DNA of 64,000 nt from Flaccisagitta enflata (Eukaryota; Chaetognatha; Sagittoidea; Aphragmophora). This document shows, one piece after another, positions 1-14,876 of the stretch. Numbering within the stretch: position 1 is the stretch's first letter; every line of letters begins with the position of its first letter. The position numbers were made by a program, and so were the translations under genes. A model generated the notes under the pieces. It had not been told where the DNA came from and did no database searches. It was given only the letters and a program-made list of their open reading frames with translations. The stretch spans positions 26,040,001-26,104,000 of the forward strand of contig OZ231126.1 of assembly GCA_965153355.1 (NCBI GenBank). Direction: 5' to 3'.

Positions 1-497
1 GGCAATGTATCATTTTCCGAGGCAAGTGTCCCGCCCAATTCTCCGGTTTCATTCTCTCATTCCTCTATGTTTTGTGTGTGTGTGTGTATTTGTCTGAATC
101 TGAATCTGAATCTATGCTCTGACCACCCTCGTGTCTTCCCAACAATATCGCTGTCAATCTGACAGTCGAGGGGAGGAGCAGCAGGAGCCAGGAGGAGGAG
201 GAAGACCAGCGTGGGTCGCCGATCCATCTTCCCCGCAAAGTCCCACTGACTGACATCTGACAAGAGTGACAGAAAAATCTCAAACTTGGAGAAGATTTTC
301 TCAATCTCTCTCCTCTTCTTCCTCTTCCTCCACCTCCTCCTCATCCTCTCTCTTCATCCTCATTTCTTTTTCTTTGTTATTTCTTGTTTAATTTTCTGAA
401 AGGTGTCCTTCTCACCACCACGAAAGGGACAACCACCTAACAAACAGCACTTTTGAAATTTCAATGCCACTTTACAGACCTAAAAATGTCCAGCTCT
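1..497. other. No gene recognised
   Basis: Only a short GT run near position 70 and purine/pyrimidine-skewed sequence (GGAGGA and CTTCCTC stretches, 170-370) are visible. Open frames here follow the skewed composition and have no recognisable domain. Confidence 0.6.
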
Positions 498-1185
498 ACC
501 GGGTCATTAGCCTGAGATGCCGGATAATGATAAGCTTTTTCTCAGAGATGCCATGGAACTTGGATTTCTGATTGATTGTCACTTAAAGAGTATAGATTGA
601 CGTTCTTTGTGTCAAAATTTCATGAACCTGGGTCCAGTGGTTTGGATTCTACATAACTTTTAACATAACACTTCCTATCTGCCACAGGCCACATTTTCTT
701 TGGTAATGAAGGAACTGGGCATTTTCACTTAGCTCTTATTTTGCAACATTTTGATGCAGAGACAAAAAGTTGGTCTTGAATGAAAGATGAATTGACCAAC
801 TTATGAACCGCCATCAAATAATCTTTCACTCTGGACTGATTTTGTGTTTCCAGCTCAAAGTAATGAAGAAAGATACTAATTTGAAAATGTGCTCTCTGAC
901 AATTTTTATCCAAAATTCTGATATTGAGGGTGTAGGGATGGTGATCCCATCCATATCGTCCTTTTGGTCCTTCCAATAAATCTGTTTCTTCTTCTGAGAG
1001 ATGATTAGGTTTTACTTCAAAAGCTTATAAAATCCAAACCACTTGACCTAAGATGATGAAATTTTGATATAGGAAACATCAATGTATACTCTTTAAAAGG
1101 AAACCAAGTAAAAATTCGAGATCCATGGCATCTCTGAGTAAAAGCTTAAAAGAATCCGACATCTCAGGCTGATAACCCGGTAATT
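498..1185. repeat. Foldback element, about 170 bp inverted arms
   Basis: The left arm (about 498-665) and right arm (about 1013-1185) are inverted copies of one another. Shared landmarks are CTCAGAGATGCCATGGA (left 542-558, inverted near 1120-1136), AAAGAGTATA followed by the duplex end, and CAAAATTTCAT next to GTGGTTTGGATT. The arms are clearly diverged (indels and substitutions), so this is an old copy. No transposase frame lies between the arms. Similar architecture recurs at 10735-11600, 31974-32303 and 59280-59690. Confidence 0.7.
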
Positions 1186-1621
1186 TCAATTGCCAACACA
1201 TCTCCAAATTCATCACCACCACTTCCCACCACCTCTGCATCACCACCGCCACCTGTTTTAGTAGTAATACAACGACCACCACCATCGTCTTTACTACCAA
1301 CATATCCCCTACCAAAAACAGAACCTCCACCACCACTCATCATTCAGTTTGCCCTACTTCGAAGTTTTCTTCTCTTTTTCTTCACGGTATGAAATCTAGA
1401 CTTGAAACATCCGTTTTGGCCTCCGGGTTTAATTAGGCTTTCGGGACTCTGATTATCGACCTAAATTACGAGGATAAGGTAACCGCCATCGTTTTGTTCT
1501 CAAAAAAGACGTTATTATTTCCCTTTTCTGACCTTCGGGCATGATTTGAGGGGAAAGGTGAAACATTGCTTGTTCGGGAGATTTTGATGGAATTGAGATG
1601 AAAAAAAGAAAAAGAAAGCAG

Positions 1622-1732
1622 ACAAAAACAAAACAAAACAAAACAAAACAAAACAAAACAAAACAAAACAAAACAAAACAAAACAAAACAAAACAAAACA
1701 AAACAAAACAAAACAAAACAAAACAAAACAAA
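1622..1732. repeat. (AAAAC)n microsatellite
   Basis: About 22 nearly perfect 5-bp AAAAC units. Being read in all three frames on the minus strand it yields false FVLFC-repeat peptides. Confidence 0.98.
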
Positions 1733-1935
1733 AGAAAAATCATGTGGGGGATCAAGAAGTAGGCTTCCCCCCCCCAAAAAAAAAGGAACATCAGAAATAA
1801 TCGATGCCAAACCTGAAATTGTCCGGAGGAGAAAATCACCCTTTTTCACAGTTACTTAACTACCAGACCTTATTCTCTCCCCTTCTCCCCATTCATCGCA
1901 CACATTCGCAGTGCCACTTCTTTTCTGTCACTTTT

Positions 1936-2125
1936 TAGTCGCGTGCTACGCGACTCTACACCCCGCTTTGTCCGTCGGTTGTTTGGTCGGTCGGTTGCTT
2001 TGTCACATTTTAGTTTTTTTCATGATTTTTATTGTTTGACCCTACTGCTCCTGCCCAAATGGTCTGGTGACCTCACTTATGGCCCCCACCCATGCGACTG
2101 TGGTAGCCGTGTATCCGGCCTTGTT
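1936..2125 (+). mobile_element. HT family element, complete short copy
   Basis: This is the reference copy of the hairpin-tag (HT) family. It follows a T tract and opens with the hairpin AGTCGCGTGCTACGCGACT, then a GTCCGTCGGT-type repeat (GTCSGT units), a T-rich middle, CTCCTGCCCA and a 3' part with an inverted GCGACT followed by GTAGCCGTGTATCCGG and CTTGTT. The 3' end contains a second small hairpin (GCCG-TGTATC-CGGC). The 10-mer AGTCGCGTGC occurs inverted near the 3' end, but inside the terminus, so the inverted repeats are asymmetric. No coding capacity. About 25 full or partial relatives lie in this window. Confidence 0.8.

Positions 2126-3867
<1,742 letters not shown>

Positions 3868-3939
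<72 letters not shown>
3868..3939. repeat. (GA)n microsatellite
   Basis: About 36 GA units, followed at 4022-4070 by a short ATTAC repeat and a second AG run. Confidence 0.97.
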
Positions 3940-3942
<3 letters not shown>

Positions 3943-4021
3943 GAAATAAGTCGTAAGACTTTTTTGGGCTATCCGTAGATATGACTTTTTGTACTTGATG
4001 CACTTGTACCGTCTTATCTTA

Positions 4022-4070
4022 AATAAATTACATTACATTACATTACAGAGAGAGAGAGAGAGAGAGAGAG
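4022..4070. repeat. ATTAC repeat joined to (AG)n
   Basis: Four ATTAC units run directly into about 12 AG units, a compound microsatellite close to the LINE remnant that follows. An ATTAC-type tail is compatible with a LINE or SINE 3' end, but no target duplication could be assigned. Confidence 0.7.
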
Positions 4071-4468
4071 TTGATGTCGGGCAAACACTGATAGCAAAAA
4101 CAACATGTTGACTTTAGTGTTGAAGTGAAATAGTTCGTAGCCGGGTTATCGCGGCTGGCATCAAACCATCTTCCTCAAAACATTTTTAATGGACTTCCAG
4201 GGTTAAGCGCTATTCGCTATTATGCGCCCCGTCGAGGAAGTCCCAGTCAATGAAGGCTAGCTAATGAAGTGAATCAGAAAAAGGTAGATACCAATTCAAA
4301 CAAATACGGTTGATCCATGTTCGTCTGAAATTCGTCATCTTTACCCAGACAATCAATATTCTCTGACAAAGCCATCGCTTGATACTACCTAGGAAATAAG
4401 TTTGTTCACTTGAGGAGGAAGTTAATTTAAGGAAAAGATATCAAACTAGAAGCCGTAACAATTATCTT

Positions 4469-6055
4469 TTAAGGCAATTCGTCTTCGTCTTGATTGGTGA
4501 TATTTATCAGAGACAACGAGGAAAGTTTAAATTTGTCCTTAGCCTTTGAAAAAATTTCGTACAGAGATGGGTAACCAAATTGCTCACGTAAGGTTCTTGT
4601 ACTCTCCCATTTGTTAAACGAGAAAATTCTCCGTATCGCATTGTTTACAGCAATGTTGCAATCACTCATTTGTCTAGAAGAATAATCCTTAATTGAGCAG
4701 CCATAACTGAGTGTAGGCACACAATTAGTAAATAGAAGTTGCATTTGTACAGCTTCATCGGGCTTTGCTAGTACATTCAAGACCGAATTTGATGCGCGAT
4801 AGAAAGATTGAAGATCAGGCTCAGCTGTAAAAGTAAAGGTAGGATTTGAGACAATAGTCATGCCCAAATATTTTATTTGACTGACAAACTCGATATCTGT
4901 ACCATTGAGTCGTAACGGTTCCAAAGCATCAAGGTCAACATGTGTCCCAATAAACACTAAAATCTTTGACTTTTTACAGTTAAAAGTTAATCCGTACTTA
5001 GTACAATAGGATGAACATGCATCAATCATCCTTTGAAGGGCCGATCTTGTTTGGGCAATTAGACAAATATCATCGGCAAAGAGCAACACAGATACGCAAA
5101 GTTTACTGATATGACAGCCGATGCATAAACTTCGTACCATTTGAATCAATCCATCGATATAACAAGAGAAAAAATCGGGTGATTTTATCCCACCCTGTTT
5201 TATTCCTAATGGTACCGGGAATTCGTCACTTTTTGCAGAGCCCTATCGTACAGATGAGACCATGTTTTGATACCAGAAAATAAGGCAGAGTAGAAAACAC
5301 AGAGGGGTCTGTCGTTCAATAAGCTTGGAAAAGAGACCATAGTGCGAAATCCTATCAAATGCTTTAGTTGCATCCAAAAAAGCTACATAAACTCGAGATC
5401 CTCTGTGGGTGAAATAGTCAACAGTAGATTTTAGCGTGAATATCGTGTGAGAGGTACTCGTTCTTTTTTTAAAACCGAATTGGAGATTATCTGCATTCAA
5501 AAGATGAAACGTTTTTTTTTGAATAGCAAATTCAAATAATTTGGCTGGTAAGCAACCAAGTGTGATGCCTCTATAATTCGAAACGTCCGAAACATCACCA
5601 TTACTGTCTTTGACAATGGGTGAGATGTAACCTCTTAGAAAGTCCGTTGGAACAAAGCCATGCTGGATCATACTATTAAAAAGAATCTGAAAGTGCCGCA
5701 TCAAAGAAGGACACCCATGAATGAAGTGCTCAGGTCTTATCAATCCAGCAGTTGCTTTGCCAAGCTTGATTTTATGCGCTATATCAATCATATCAGTCCA
5801 TGACAGAAAATCAGAATTGATGCCATCGTTTATGTGATTGTTGAAAAAATCCGTAAAGGAATCGTGAAAATCATTTTTCATTTTATCATGTACAGGCGTA
5901 TCAGAACCACCATAAACGGATTCAAAGTAAGAGGAAAAAGAAGCGGCTATATTTTCTTTATCAGTTTCCCCATTTACTCTCGTGACAATAGACTCGCCCG
6001 TTTTGTTGATAGCATTCCACGTCTTCCAAAAAGAGACGCCATTTCGTTGCAATAA
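4469..6055 (-). pseudogene. Non-LTR (LINE) reverse transcriptase, 5'-truncated, one in-frame stop
   Basis: The product would copy LINE RNA into DNA at a nicked target. Read from 6052 down to 4469 the frame is continuous apart from one TAG at about 5243-5245. The upstream 269-codon part has the RT finger/palm motifs SNYRGITL and VAFLDATKAFDRI. After the stop the same frame continues through PLGIKQGG, LLFADDICLIA (catalytic FADD) and the thumb-like KYLGMTI segment to a C-terminal WESTRTLREQFG stretch. About 528 codons remain. The endonuclease domain and N-terminus are missing because an HT element (6081-7501) begins just upstream. The clade looks CR1/Jockey-like, which is a guess. The single stop without frameshifts suggests a fairly recent insertion. 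Confidence 0.88.
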
Positions 6056-6169
6056 ATCAGTATGTAAGTCATCACTTTTTTAGTCGCGTGCACGCGACTC
6101 TATGACCCACTCCGTCCGTCTGTCGGTCGGTCCGTCCGTCGGTCCGTAACACTTAGCTTTTTTTTGTCG

Positions 6170-6690
6170 TTTTACATCATTTTAGGGTATTTTATGTCAT
6201 TTTAAGTCATTTTAAGTCATTCTAAGTCATTTCCAGTCATTTTCAGTTAATTTTAGTCACTTAAGTCATTTTGTCATTTTTTGTCATTTTTGTCATTTTT
6301 TGTCATTTTTTGTTATTATAAGTCATTTTAAGTCATTCTTAGTCATTCTAAGTTATTTTAAGTCATTCTAAGTCATTACAAGTCATTCTGAGTCATTTTA
6401 AGTCACTCTAAGTTATTTTTTGGCTGTGTAGTTTTTGGTAACACTTTGCTTTTTTGCGTTGTTTTTGGTCAGTTTGGGTCGTCTGGAGTAATTCTGAGTC
6501 ATTTTTTTGTTGTTTTTGGTCATTTTTGGTTGCTTTTGGTCATTGTTGGTTGCTTTTAGTCATTCTTGGTCATTTTTGATCATTTTTGTCACTTTGTTCA
6601 AATAAGTCATTTGTGTCATTTATGGGCATTTAAAATAGTTTTAAGTCTTTTCAAGTCATTTTGGAACATTTCAGGCCATTTTTGGTCATT
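6170..6690. repeat. AGTCATTTTA-type degenerate tandem repeat
   Basis: Irregular 9-11 bp units around AGTCATTTTA, drifting to GGTCATTTTT toward the right. The same repeat forms the core of the HT copy at 49147-49497. Confidence 0.85.
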
Positions 6691-6714
6691 TTACATAGTT
6701 TTTTGGCATAGTTT

Positions 6715-6935
6715 AAGTTGGCTGGTTTGAGTCTGCTGGTTTAAGTCTGCTGGTTTAAGTCTGCTGGTTTAAGTCTGCTGGTTTAAGTCTGCTGGTTTAA
6801 GTCTGCTGGTTTAAGTCTGCTGGTTTGAGTCTGCTGGTTTAAGTCTGCTGGTTTGAGTCTGCTGGTTTAAGTCTGCTGGTTTGAGTCTGCTGGTTTAAGT
6901 CTGCTGGTTTAAGTCTGCTGGTTTAAGTATGCAGG
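6715..6935. repeat. 14-bp tandem repeat GTCTGCTGGTTTAA
   Basis: About 16 units with A/G variation at one position (GTTTAAGT or GTTTGAGT). The next field appears to be a 3-bp-shorter derivative of the same unit. Confidence 0.92.
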
Positions 6936-7410
6936 TTTGGGTCTGGTTTAAGTCTGGTTTAAGTCTGGTTTAAGTCTGGTTTAAGTCTGGTTTAAGTCTG
7001 GTTTAAGTCTGGTTTAAGTCTGGTTTAAGTCTGGTTTAAGTCTGGTTTTAGTCTGGCTTAAGTCTGGTTTAAGTCTGGTTTGAGTCTGGTCTGAGTCTGA
7101 TTTGAGTCAGGTTTAAGTCTGGTTTGAGTCTGGCTTGAGTCTGGTTAAAGTCTGGTTCATGTCTGATTTATGTTCGGTTTAGGTCTGGTTTAGATCTGGT
7201 TCATGTCTGGTTTATGTCTAGTTTAGGTCTGGTTTAGGTCTGGTTTTGGTCTGGTTTAGGTCTGGTTTAATTCTGGTTTGAGTCTGGTTTGAGCCTGGTT
7301 TGAGTCTAGTTTGAGTCTGGTTTGGTTCTGGTTTGGGTCTGGCTTGAGTCTGGTTTGAGTCTAATTTGAGTCTGGTTTGAGTCTGGTTTGGTTCTGGTTT
7401 GGGTCTGGTT
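6936..7410. repeat. 11-bp tandem repeat TCTGGTTTAAG
   Basis: About 43 units. The first ten or so are nearly identical and later units increasingly diverged (GGTTTGAGTC, GGTTTAGGTC), so the array has been most recently amplified at its left side. Confidence 0.92.
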
Positions 7411-7777
7411 TAAGTGTGATATTTGATAAAAAGATAGAATAGGAGTCAGGCCAGTTCAGTCATTTTTGTCCTGCACGCGACTTAAAGGTGTTGGCCTTGT
7501 TGTTTTTCATCCTTCATTTTATACTTTCTTATTGCCGTTTTGTATTTGAGCTGACAATCTTTTTTACAATCAAATGCAGCCCCGGAAGTAGAGATATATC
7601 GTCAGCCAAAACCATAACGTGATAAGTGGGCAAAACGCGGGTGTGGTCGCGTTTTTTCCACCATAGCCCCTCAAAAAAGAAGCAAGATCAGGTGCTAAGG
7701 ACAAGCTATTCTTCTCTTTTGTGTTTTAGGATCCCGTGATAGTGCCTTTTGTCTTTACATGTGATCGCGTTTGCCTT

Positions 7778-8831
<1,054 letters not shown>

Positions 8832-8971
8832 CACACACACACACACACACACATTTGTGTGAGCGCATGCATTTCAGTCAATGCCTCTTTATATGTTTGT
8901 GTGCTCACACAATCATGCATGAACCAAAAGTTTTTAGTGGGCATATTTTTAGAGAATCCATTTCTTTTTTT

Positions 8972-9050
8972 TAGTTGTGTGCTACACAACTCTATGAGCC
9001 ACTTTTTGGTCCTTCGGTCCGTCCATCTGTCCGTCTGTCACAAATAACTT
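8972..9050 (+). mobile_element. HT family 5' end, truncated
   Basis: After a T tract the hairpin TTGTGTGCTACACAA is followed by CTCTATGAGCC and a GGTCCGTCCATCTGTCCG run. Compensating changes keep the stem paired although its sequence differs from the reference copy. No 3' end found downstream. Confidence 0.6.
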
Positions 9051-10049
9051 AAAAGGCATTTTTTCCATTTTTTACACTTATGAATATAAGAGAATGCACT
9101 GGGAGAAGGCTTGAGATTCGGTGATTCACCAACCGAAAAAACGGCTAATTTTCACTGATTCAGTGATTTGGATTTTTTTTTCACATTTTTTTTTTACCAT
9201 CTCTTCCCTACTCTTTTCTTCTTTAAAATTGTAACAATGCATATGAAAATGTGCATGTTCAGAAAAAATCACCAATCATTTGAAAAATCTCATAAAGTTC
9301 CCCAATTCTGTAGTGGCATAAATATAATGGCACAGATACAATGTCTGATTATACAAAACAACATCCTTAGCTATCTCGTTTAAAGGCTTTAGGGAAAAAA
9401 AATGTTCTAATGACAGCAAATTTTCGAAGGATAACTAAGTGTTTTACCATACTTTTTGCATCAATATCAGGACAATAATGAAGCTGGAATGCTTTTATAA
9501 GATAAATTGTCCCTAAAGACACTTGTAATTTGAACCATGTGATTCACATGGAACCAAGCAGGAAAATGATGGCTTTTAGCAAATTTGCATACACTTTTTT
9601 TATTTTCTATCGTTTAAATACTAAGAAAGCCATACACAGGGAAATTTTGCATTTTGAAAAACATAGTTCTCTCTGTGATCAATTTGAGAAGAGGACTAGG
9701 TTCTTTGTTTTTTCATTCTTTTATTTTTTATGCAAACTATAATTTGGACTGGCCCCCTAGCAGTGACCAAAAATAAATAAAATAGAAATTTTGAATAACT
9801 CTTCTTTAGTTACATTGGCTAAACTTGATCCTTCTTGTTACATAAATCCAAATTTTGCTTTTAGATATTGTGTCTGAGCTATCTGAATCTATTTTAATCA
9901 TTTGTTTTTCCAATTCCATTTATTCATAATTTCCATTTTGACCCTCACAAATGTTGCCTTTGAGGGGACGCTGTCTCATATTAGGTCTCCTTGTTCATGT
10001 TCAAGTGTAATTTCATTATCATCAATAAGAAACAAAAATATCAATGAAG

Positions 10050-10053
<4 letters not shown>
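9051..10053. other. No gene recognised, AT-rich
   Basis: Low-GC sequence with T tracts. Short open frames lack domain signal. Confidence 0.5.

Positions 10054-10121
<68 letters not shown>
10054..10121. repeat. (GA)n microsatellite
   Basis: About 34 GA units. Confidence 0.97.
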
Positions 10122-10122
<1 letters not shown>

Positions 10123-10150
10123 ACAGTCTCTTCATGACTTTCTGCTACAT

Positions 10151-10200
10151 TTTGGGCAGCGGCCCTGAAGGGGCTGATGACCTATGCTTTCACATATGCA
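10151..10200 (+). mobile_element. GF family solitary end
   Basis: GGGCAGCGGCCCTGAAGGGG followed by CTGATGACCTATGCTTTCAC matches the ends of the GF elements at 16925-18353 and 53145-53608. The matching inverted end is not found nearby, so this is a truncated copy. Confidence 0.6.
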
Positions 10201-10266
10201 GAAATTTCTCCTTCTCCTCCTCCTCCTCTTTTGTACCCCCCCCTCTCCTGAGGCCCTTATTTCCTT

Positions 10267-10360
10267 GACCTCACTACTCCTGCCTAAATGGTTAAGTGAC
10301 CTCAGATATGGCCCCTGCCCACCCGCACGTGACTTTGGTAGCCGTGTATCCGGCCTTGTT
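10267..10360 (+). mobile_element. HT family 3' half
   Basis: Begins at GACCTCACTACTCCTGCC, close to the middle of the reference copy at 1936-2125, and runs through CCGCACGTGACTTTGGTAG to the terminal hairpin and GGCCTTGTT. The 5' hairpin is absent. Confidence 0.7.
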
Positions 10361-10480
10361 CGTTTTTCCTTCCATCTTTTCTTTTTTCTTTCCTTCTTTC
10401 AGTCTTTCTTTCTTACATTCTTTTTCCCTTTTTTTCTTTTCTTTTTTTTGGGAGAAAGTAATTACAAAACGGTGCGTTTT

Positions 10481-10617
10481 TATCCACGGACACGCGACTC
10501 TAGAACTTGCTGTGGCCTGTGGTCTGTCGGTTAGTCCGTCAACCCGTCCGTAACATTTTTCAATTGCGAGCAGTTTTTGCATTACTGCTCCTGCGCAACC
10601 GTCCATGACTGTCCTCC
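10481..10617 (+). mobile_element. HT family 5' part
   Basis: A degenerate 5' hairpin (CACGGACACGCGACTCTAG) is followed by GTCTGTCGGTTAGTCCGTC and CATTACTGCTCCTGCGCA. The 3' hairpin end is lost. Confidence 0.55.
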
Positions 10618-10734
10618 CGTAACTGGTTAAACATGCATTCTCATCATTCTATAGACCTCGCTTTCATTACATTGATCAAAAAATTCATTCATTCACTCAT
10701 TCATTCATTCAGTTATCCATTCATTTTTTTCACA

Positions 10735-11600
10735 CGGCTAAAGCCAGTGCTTTGAAATTTTGCATGAATAAACAGTAGCTTATTTCCTTTCAGACAAATC
10801 CAGTCCAAATTTTTAAAAATGATACCCTGTCTTCAAAAGCAACTGTAACCAGCAAAAGATGTATTGTGTGAAAACAATTCATATTTCAAAATTTGTTTTT
10901 TTTCTATCTGAAAGCATAATCACTGCGGATTTTCCATGCAAAATTTCAGCATCATTTTTCTACTAGTTTAGCCTGTACACCACTTTTGAATATACCCAAA
11001 TTTTCCTAAAATCTAGCAATTTTTGTATAAAATAAAAGAGTCAGGCCTCAATAACTATGTACGAATAGCCAAAAAATTGATTCAGAATATCAAAACTTAT
11101 CCCAGTCTACCATATTTTCATTACTAATATGATTTTTCTTCTTTATGTGCATAATCATGAAATACTCTAATCAAAAAAGATAAAAATCTTACATGGAGTG
11201 TTGATGGAACATGAAAAAAAGTGAAAAACTACACAAAAACGTTATGAATACAGCAAAATATGCTTTGTTTCCTAAATCTAATATAATCTCCTTCAAAAAA
11301 TCTTCAATTTGAGACCAATCCCAGCATTCTAGCTCAAAGCGTTTAAAAGTTACAGAGGTTTGAAGTGAGACACCTCCATTCATGTCTGAAATGAAAAGCT
11401 GAAATGCCTCAAATGGTGTTTCACTTAAAAATGATGTAGAACCTTAACCACTTAACAAAAAGTGCTGAAATTTTGCATGAAAAAACCGCAATAAATATGC
11501 TTTCAGATAGAAAAAAAACGAATTTTGAATTATGAATAGTTTTCACACAATACATCTTTTGCTGGTAACAGTTGCTTCTGAAGACAGGGTACTTTAGGCA
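10735..11600. repeat. Foldback element, about 160 bp arms
   Basis: The segment from about 10820 to 10965 returns inverted at about 11440-11598. Shared blocks are CCCTGTCTTC, CCAGCAAAAGATGTATTGTG, TTTCTATCTGAAAGCAT and CATGCAAAATTTCAGCA. The centre is AT-rich without a transposase. It contains AGCTCAAAGCGTTTAAAAG near 11330, a variant of a motif shared by several foldbacks in this window. Confidence 0.75.
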
Positions 11601-11693
11601 CCTTAAAGGTTTCGCTGGTATCAGTTGCTTTTGATTGCAGGGTAGTTGGTCCTTGTTCATTTTTTTTCATTTTTCCTTCCTTTCCTTTTTTAT

Positions 11694-11839
11694 TAGTCGC
11701 GGACACGGGACTCTACACTCTGCCGTGTCGGTTGGTATGTTCGTCTGTTCGTCTGTCGGTCACATTGTCACATTGTCGGTCAAGTGGTTCATGCATTACT
11801 GCTCCTGACCATCCGGATTGCCGGGTATCCGGCCTTGTT
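11694..11839 (+). mobile_element. HT family element, complete short copy
   Basis: Only about 146 bp, with 5' TAGTCGCGGACACGGGACTC and 3' GGATTGCCGGGTATCCGGCC then TTGTT. The terminal stem here is GCCGGGTATCCGGC, a longer palindrome than in the reference copy. Short GTCTGTTCGTCTGTCGGTCA repeats fill the middle. Confidence 0.75.
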
Positions 11840-12067
11840 GAGTTTGATTCCTGAGGGCGTGTTTTGATAGACGGAAAATCGTGTTCATTCTCGTGAAATG
11901 CGTTTACAGCATGAACATTTATTAATGACCCACAATGAAGTGAATGAAGCAAGCAAGCAAAGCAAACATAGCAAACATGGCGAGAGAGTGGAGTGAGCGG
12001 TGCGAGAGACTGAGTGGCCCCTTTAAAACATGATTGTCACATGAAGAAAAGGGCGCTCAGTTTGTCA

Positions 12068-12069
<2 letters not shown>

Positions 12070-12152
<83 letters not shown>
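12070..12152. repeat. (AG)n microsatellite
   Basis: About 41 AG units. Confidence 0.97.
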
Positions 12153-12153
<1 letters not shown>

Positions 12154-12786
12154 ACGTAGGTAAGTAGTTTTCCATTATAACTTTATCCCAAAAACCTTTA
12201 TGTTTGCCTTTTTGTTTTCAAAACGCCAAAATTATAACATTTTAGGAGGGTGATAGCGCTAGCCTTCGTAGAGCAGATAGAATTGCATAAGACAAATCTT
12301 GATAGAGTCAAATCAATGGAACGTGCTTTTCCTTGTGTCCATGTTTCTCTATCACGTGAACCAGCTCACGTCCGCGTTCTGAACGCGACTAGGCCATTTT
12401 TTCTAATGAGGAACAACATGCGGAAGTAGGACAACCCTGTAAACGCCAGCGCTCTGTACAATCAATAGAGGCTTGTTTTAACAATGTGAGCTCATCACAC
12501 CAAAATGAACGTTGGAATTTTGGATTTACCTTTGGCAAACAATTTTCCGCATCTAATACCGCATACACGATTGCCTCATAATAGTTTTCGATTGTGACTT
12601 TATGGTATTCTCAATCTACCAAAACAATGTTATGACTTACATGTTGATAAATACGTTCACCAAAACAGGTTCACCGCTGCTTTTTCATCGTTTTCAAAAT
12701 AGGGTAGTCACCTTCAAATTGCTCTCATTTCTAAATACTTTTAGTCACAGAAGTGTAATTGGTCCCAAATGGTAGAGCTTTGGAAG
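12153..12786. other. No gene recognised
   Basis: Contains one variant of the shared foldback motif (TTGCTCTCATTTCTAAATAC near 12720) just left of the MITE; otherwise nothing recognisable. Confidence 0.5.
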
Positions 12787-12788
12787 TA

Positions 12789-13039
12789 CAGACAGACCAC
12801 AAATTTAACGTGTGGAGGCACATAAAGTTTTAGCACCACCTCCTACAGCCCAAACCCATCAACCAATTTCTTAACAGGGGGTTAACAGGGGAAAATCAAA
12901 ACTCGCCACAATGGCGCCATTTGTATTGCCCCAAGGTATTCAGAGCGGTTTTAAGTGAAAAAATTGGTTGATGGGTTTGGGCTGTAGGGGGTGGTGCCAA
13001 AACTTTGTGCCTCTACACGTTAAATTAGTGATCCGTCTG
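12789..13039. mobile_element. MITE with about 80 bp inverted ends, TA target
   Basis: Flanked by TA at 12787-12788 and 13040-13041. The two ends are inverted copies: AAATTTAACGTGT, GAGGCACA, AAGTTTT, GCACCACC, CTACAGCCCAAACCCATCAA. The core of about 90 bp includes GGCGCCATTTGTATTGCCCC. A second member at 51410-51812 shares the ends and core, confirming a real family. TA duplication and size point to a Tc1/mariner-type non-autonomous element. Confidence 0.85.
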
Positions 13040-13321
13040 TAGTTTCTGAATCTCACTGATTTTTCCAACCTATCATTACTAGAATTGTATTCAATACATC
13101 TTATAGGTAAATGTAGACTTATTTCCTAGGTAGTATTTACGTTGCAACACTTAAAAACAGAGTAACAACTCAATGCAGTTGCAACATCGACAATCAACCT
13201 AAAGCATCCCACGCCTTCCCACCCTTCCATCCTCACTCACTTCTTAATCACATTTTCAGTCTTTCTCTCATCGGCCTGTGCGGCTGTAGTTTACTACTTC
13301 CTGGTCAAAGCGGAAACTGAA

Positions 13322-14064
<743 letters not shown>

Positions 14065-14158
<94 letters not shown>
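14065..14158. repeat. (GT)n microsatellite
   Basis: About 46 GT units. Confidence 0.97.
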
Positions 14159-14159
<1 letters not shown>

Positions 14160-14351
14160 CGTATATGTTTGTTTTTAAGTGTGTTTGCGGATAGTAAACG
14201 AGTTCAGGCTTATCTATGAAGTGGTTCTGTGTTAATATGTTGGTTCCTTAATCCCAACTCTGTACGATGTGGCGTGCTGTGGCGTGGTACGTATTTTGTG
14301 GCCTTGCTTGCCGAATGGAAGAATTCTGTCTTGAGCGTTTCAGCTTTCAGC

Positions 14352-14876
14352 TTTTTGGGCAGCGGCCCCGAAGGGGACGAAGTCCTGTAGAACACAGGGG
14401 ACTTTCGTTCGTTCGTTCGTTTCTCCGTTTGTTCGTCCCCCCCAGGCCCTCTCAGGCCTGAAATCTGCCTTATCAGGCCTAAAATCTGCCTTCTCAGGCC
14501 TGAAATCTGCCCTCTCAAGCCTTGAATCTGCCCTCTTTGGCCTGAAATTTGCCCTCTCAGGCCTGAAACCTGTCCTCTCAGGCTTTGAATCTGCCCTCTC
14601 AGGCCTGAAATCTGCCCTCTCAGATCCAAGGCCTAAGAGGGCAGATTTCAGGCCTGAGAAGGGAGATTTTAGGCCTGAGAGGGCAGGTTTCAGGCCTAAG
14701 AGGACCTGGGGGGGCGGACGGACGGAGAAACGAACGAACGAACGAACGAAAGTCCCCTGTGTTCTACAGGACTTCGTCCCCTTCGGGGCCGCTGCCCTGC
14801 CTCCCATTCCAATCTACAACCATGCAAAGCAGGGCAACGGGTATCGCTGACCACATATTGCCCTTGGGCGACCTGT
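14352..14876. mobile_element. GF family foldback, complete copy
   Basis: Reference copy of the GF family. Left end: a T tract then GGGCAGCGGCCCCGAAGGGG, GACGAAGTCCTGTAGAACAC, (TTCG)n and a C tract. The right half repeats all of this inverted, ending at GGCCGCTGCCC (about 14798). Each end also folds on itself (GGCCCC-GAA-GGGGCC type). The core is a 28-31 bp tandem repeat around AGGCCTGAAATCTGCCCTCT that switches orientation at about 14630. Beyond the right inverted repeat there is a further 75 bp tail with AGGGCAACGGGTATCGCTGA and TTGCCCT, which can form another hairpin, so the two ends are not equivalent. Confidence 0.8.

Larger units (their letters stand above)
6081..7501 (+). mobile_element. 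HT family element expanded by internal tandem repeats
   Basis: It starts after a T tract with AGTCGCGTGCACGCGACT and ends with GCACGCGACTTAAAGGTG then TTGGCCTTGTT. Both ends match the copy at 49147-49497, but this one is 1.42 kb rather than 0.35 kb. The difference is made up of three successive tandem-repeat fields: AGTCATTTTA-like units (about 6170-6690), a 14-bp unit (6715-6935) and an 11-bp unit (6936-7410). It lies directly against the 5' break of the LINE at 4469-6055 and probably inserted into that LINE. Confidence 0.78.

Noticed and set aside
1453-1849. FVLFC-repeat frames
   Set aside because: Translation of the (AAAAC)n microsatellite in all three frames.
6715-7410. CRISPR-like array
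   Set aside because: Direct tandem repeats without spacers in a eukaryotic context; no cas genes.
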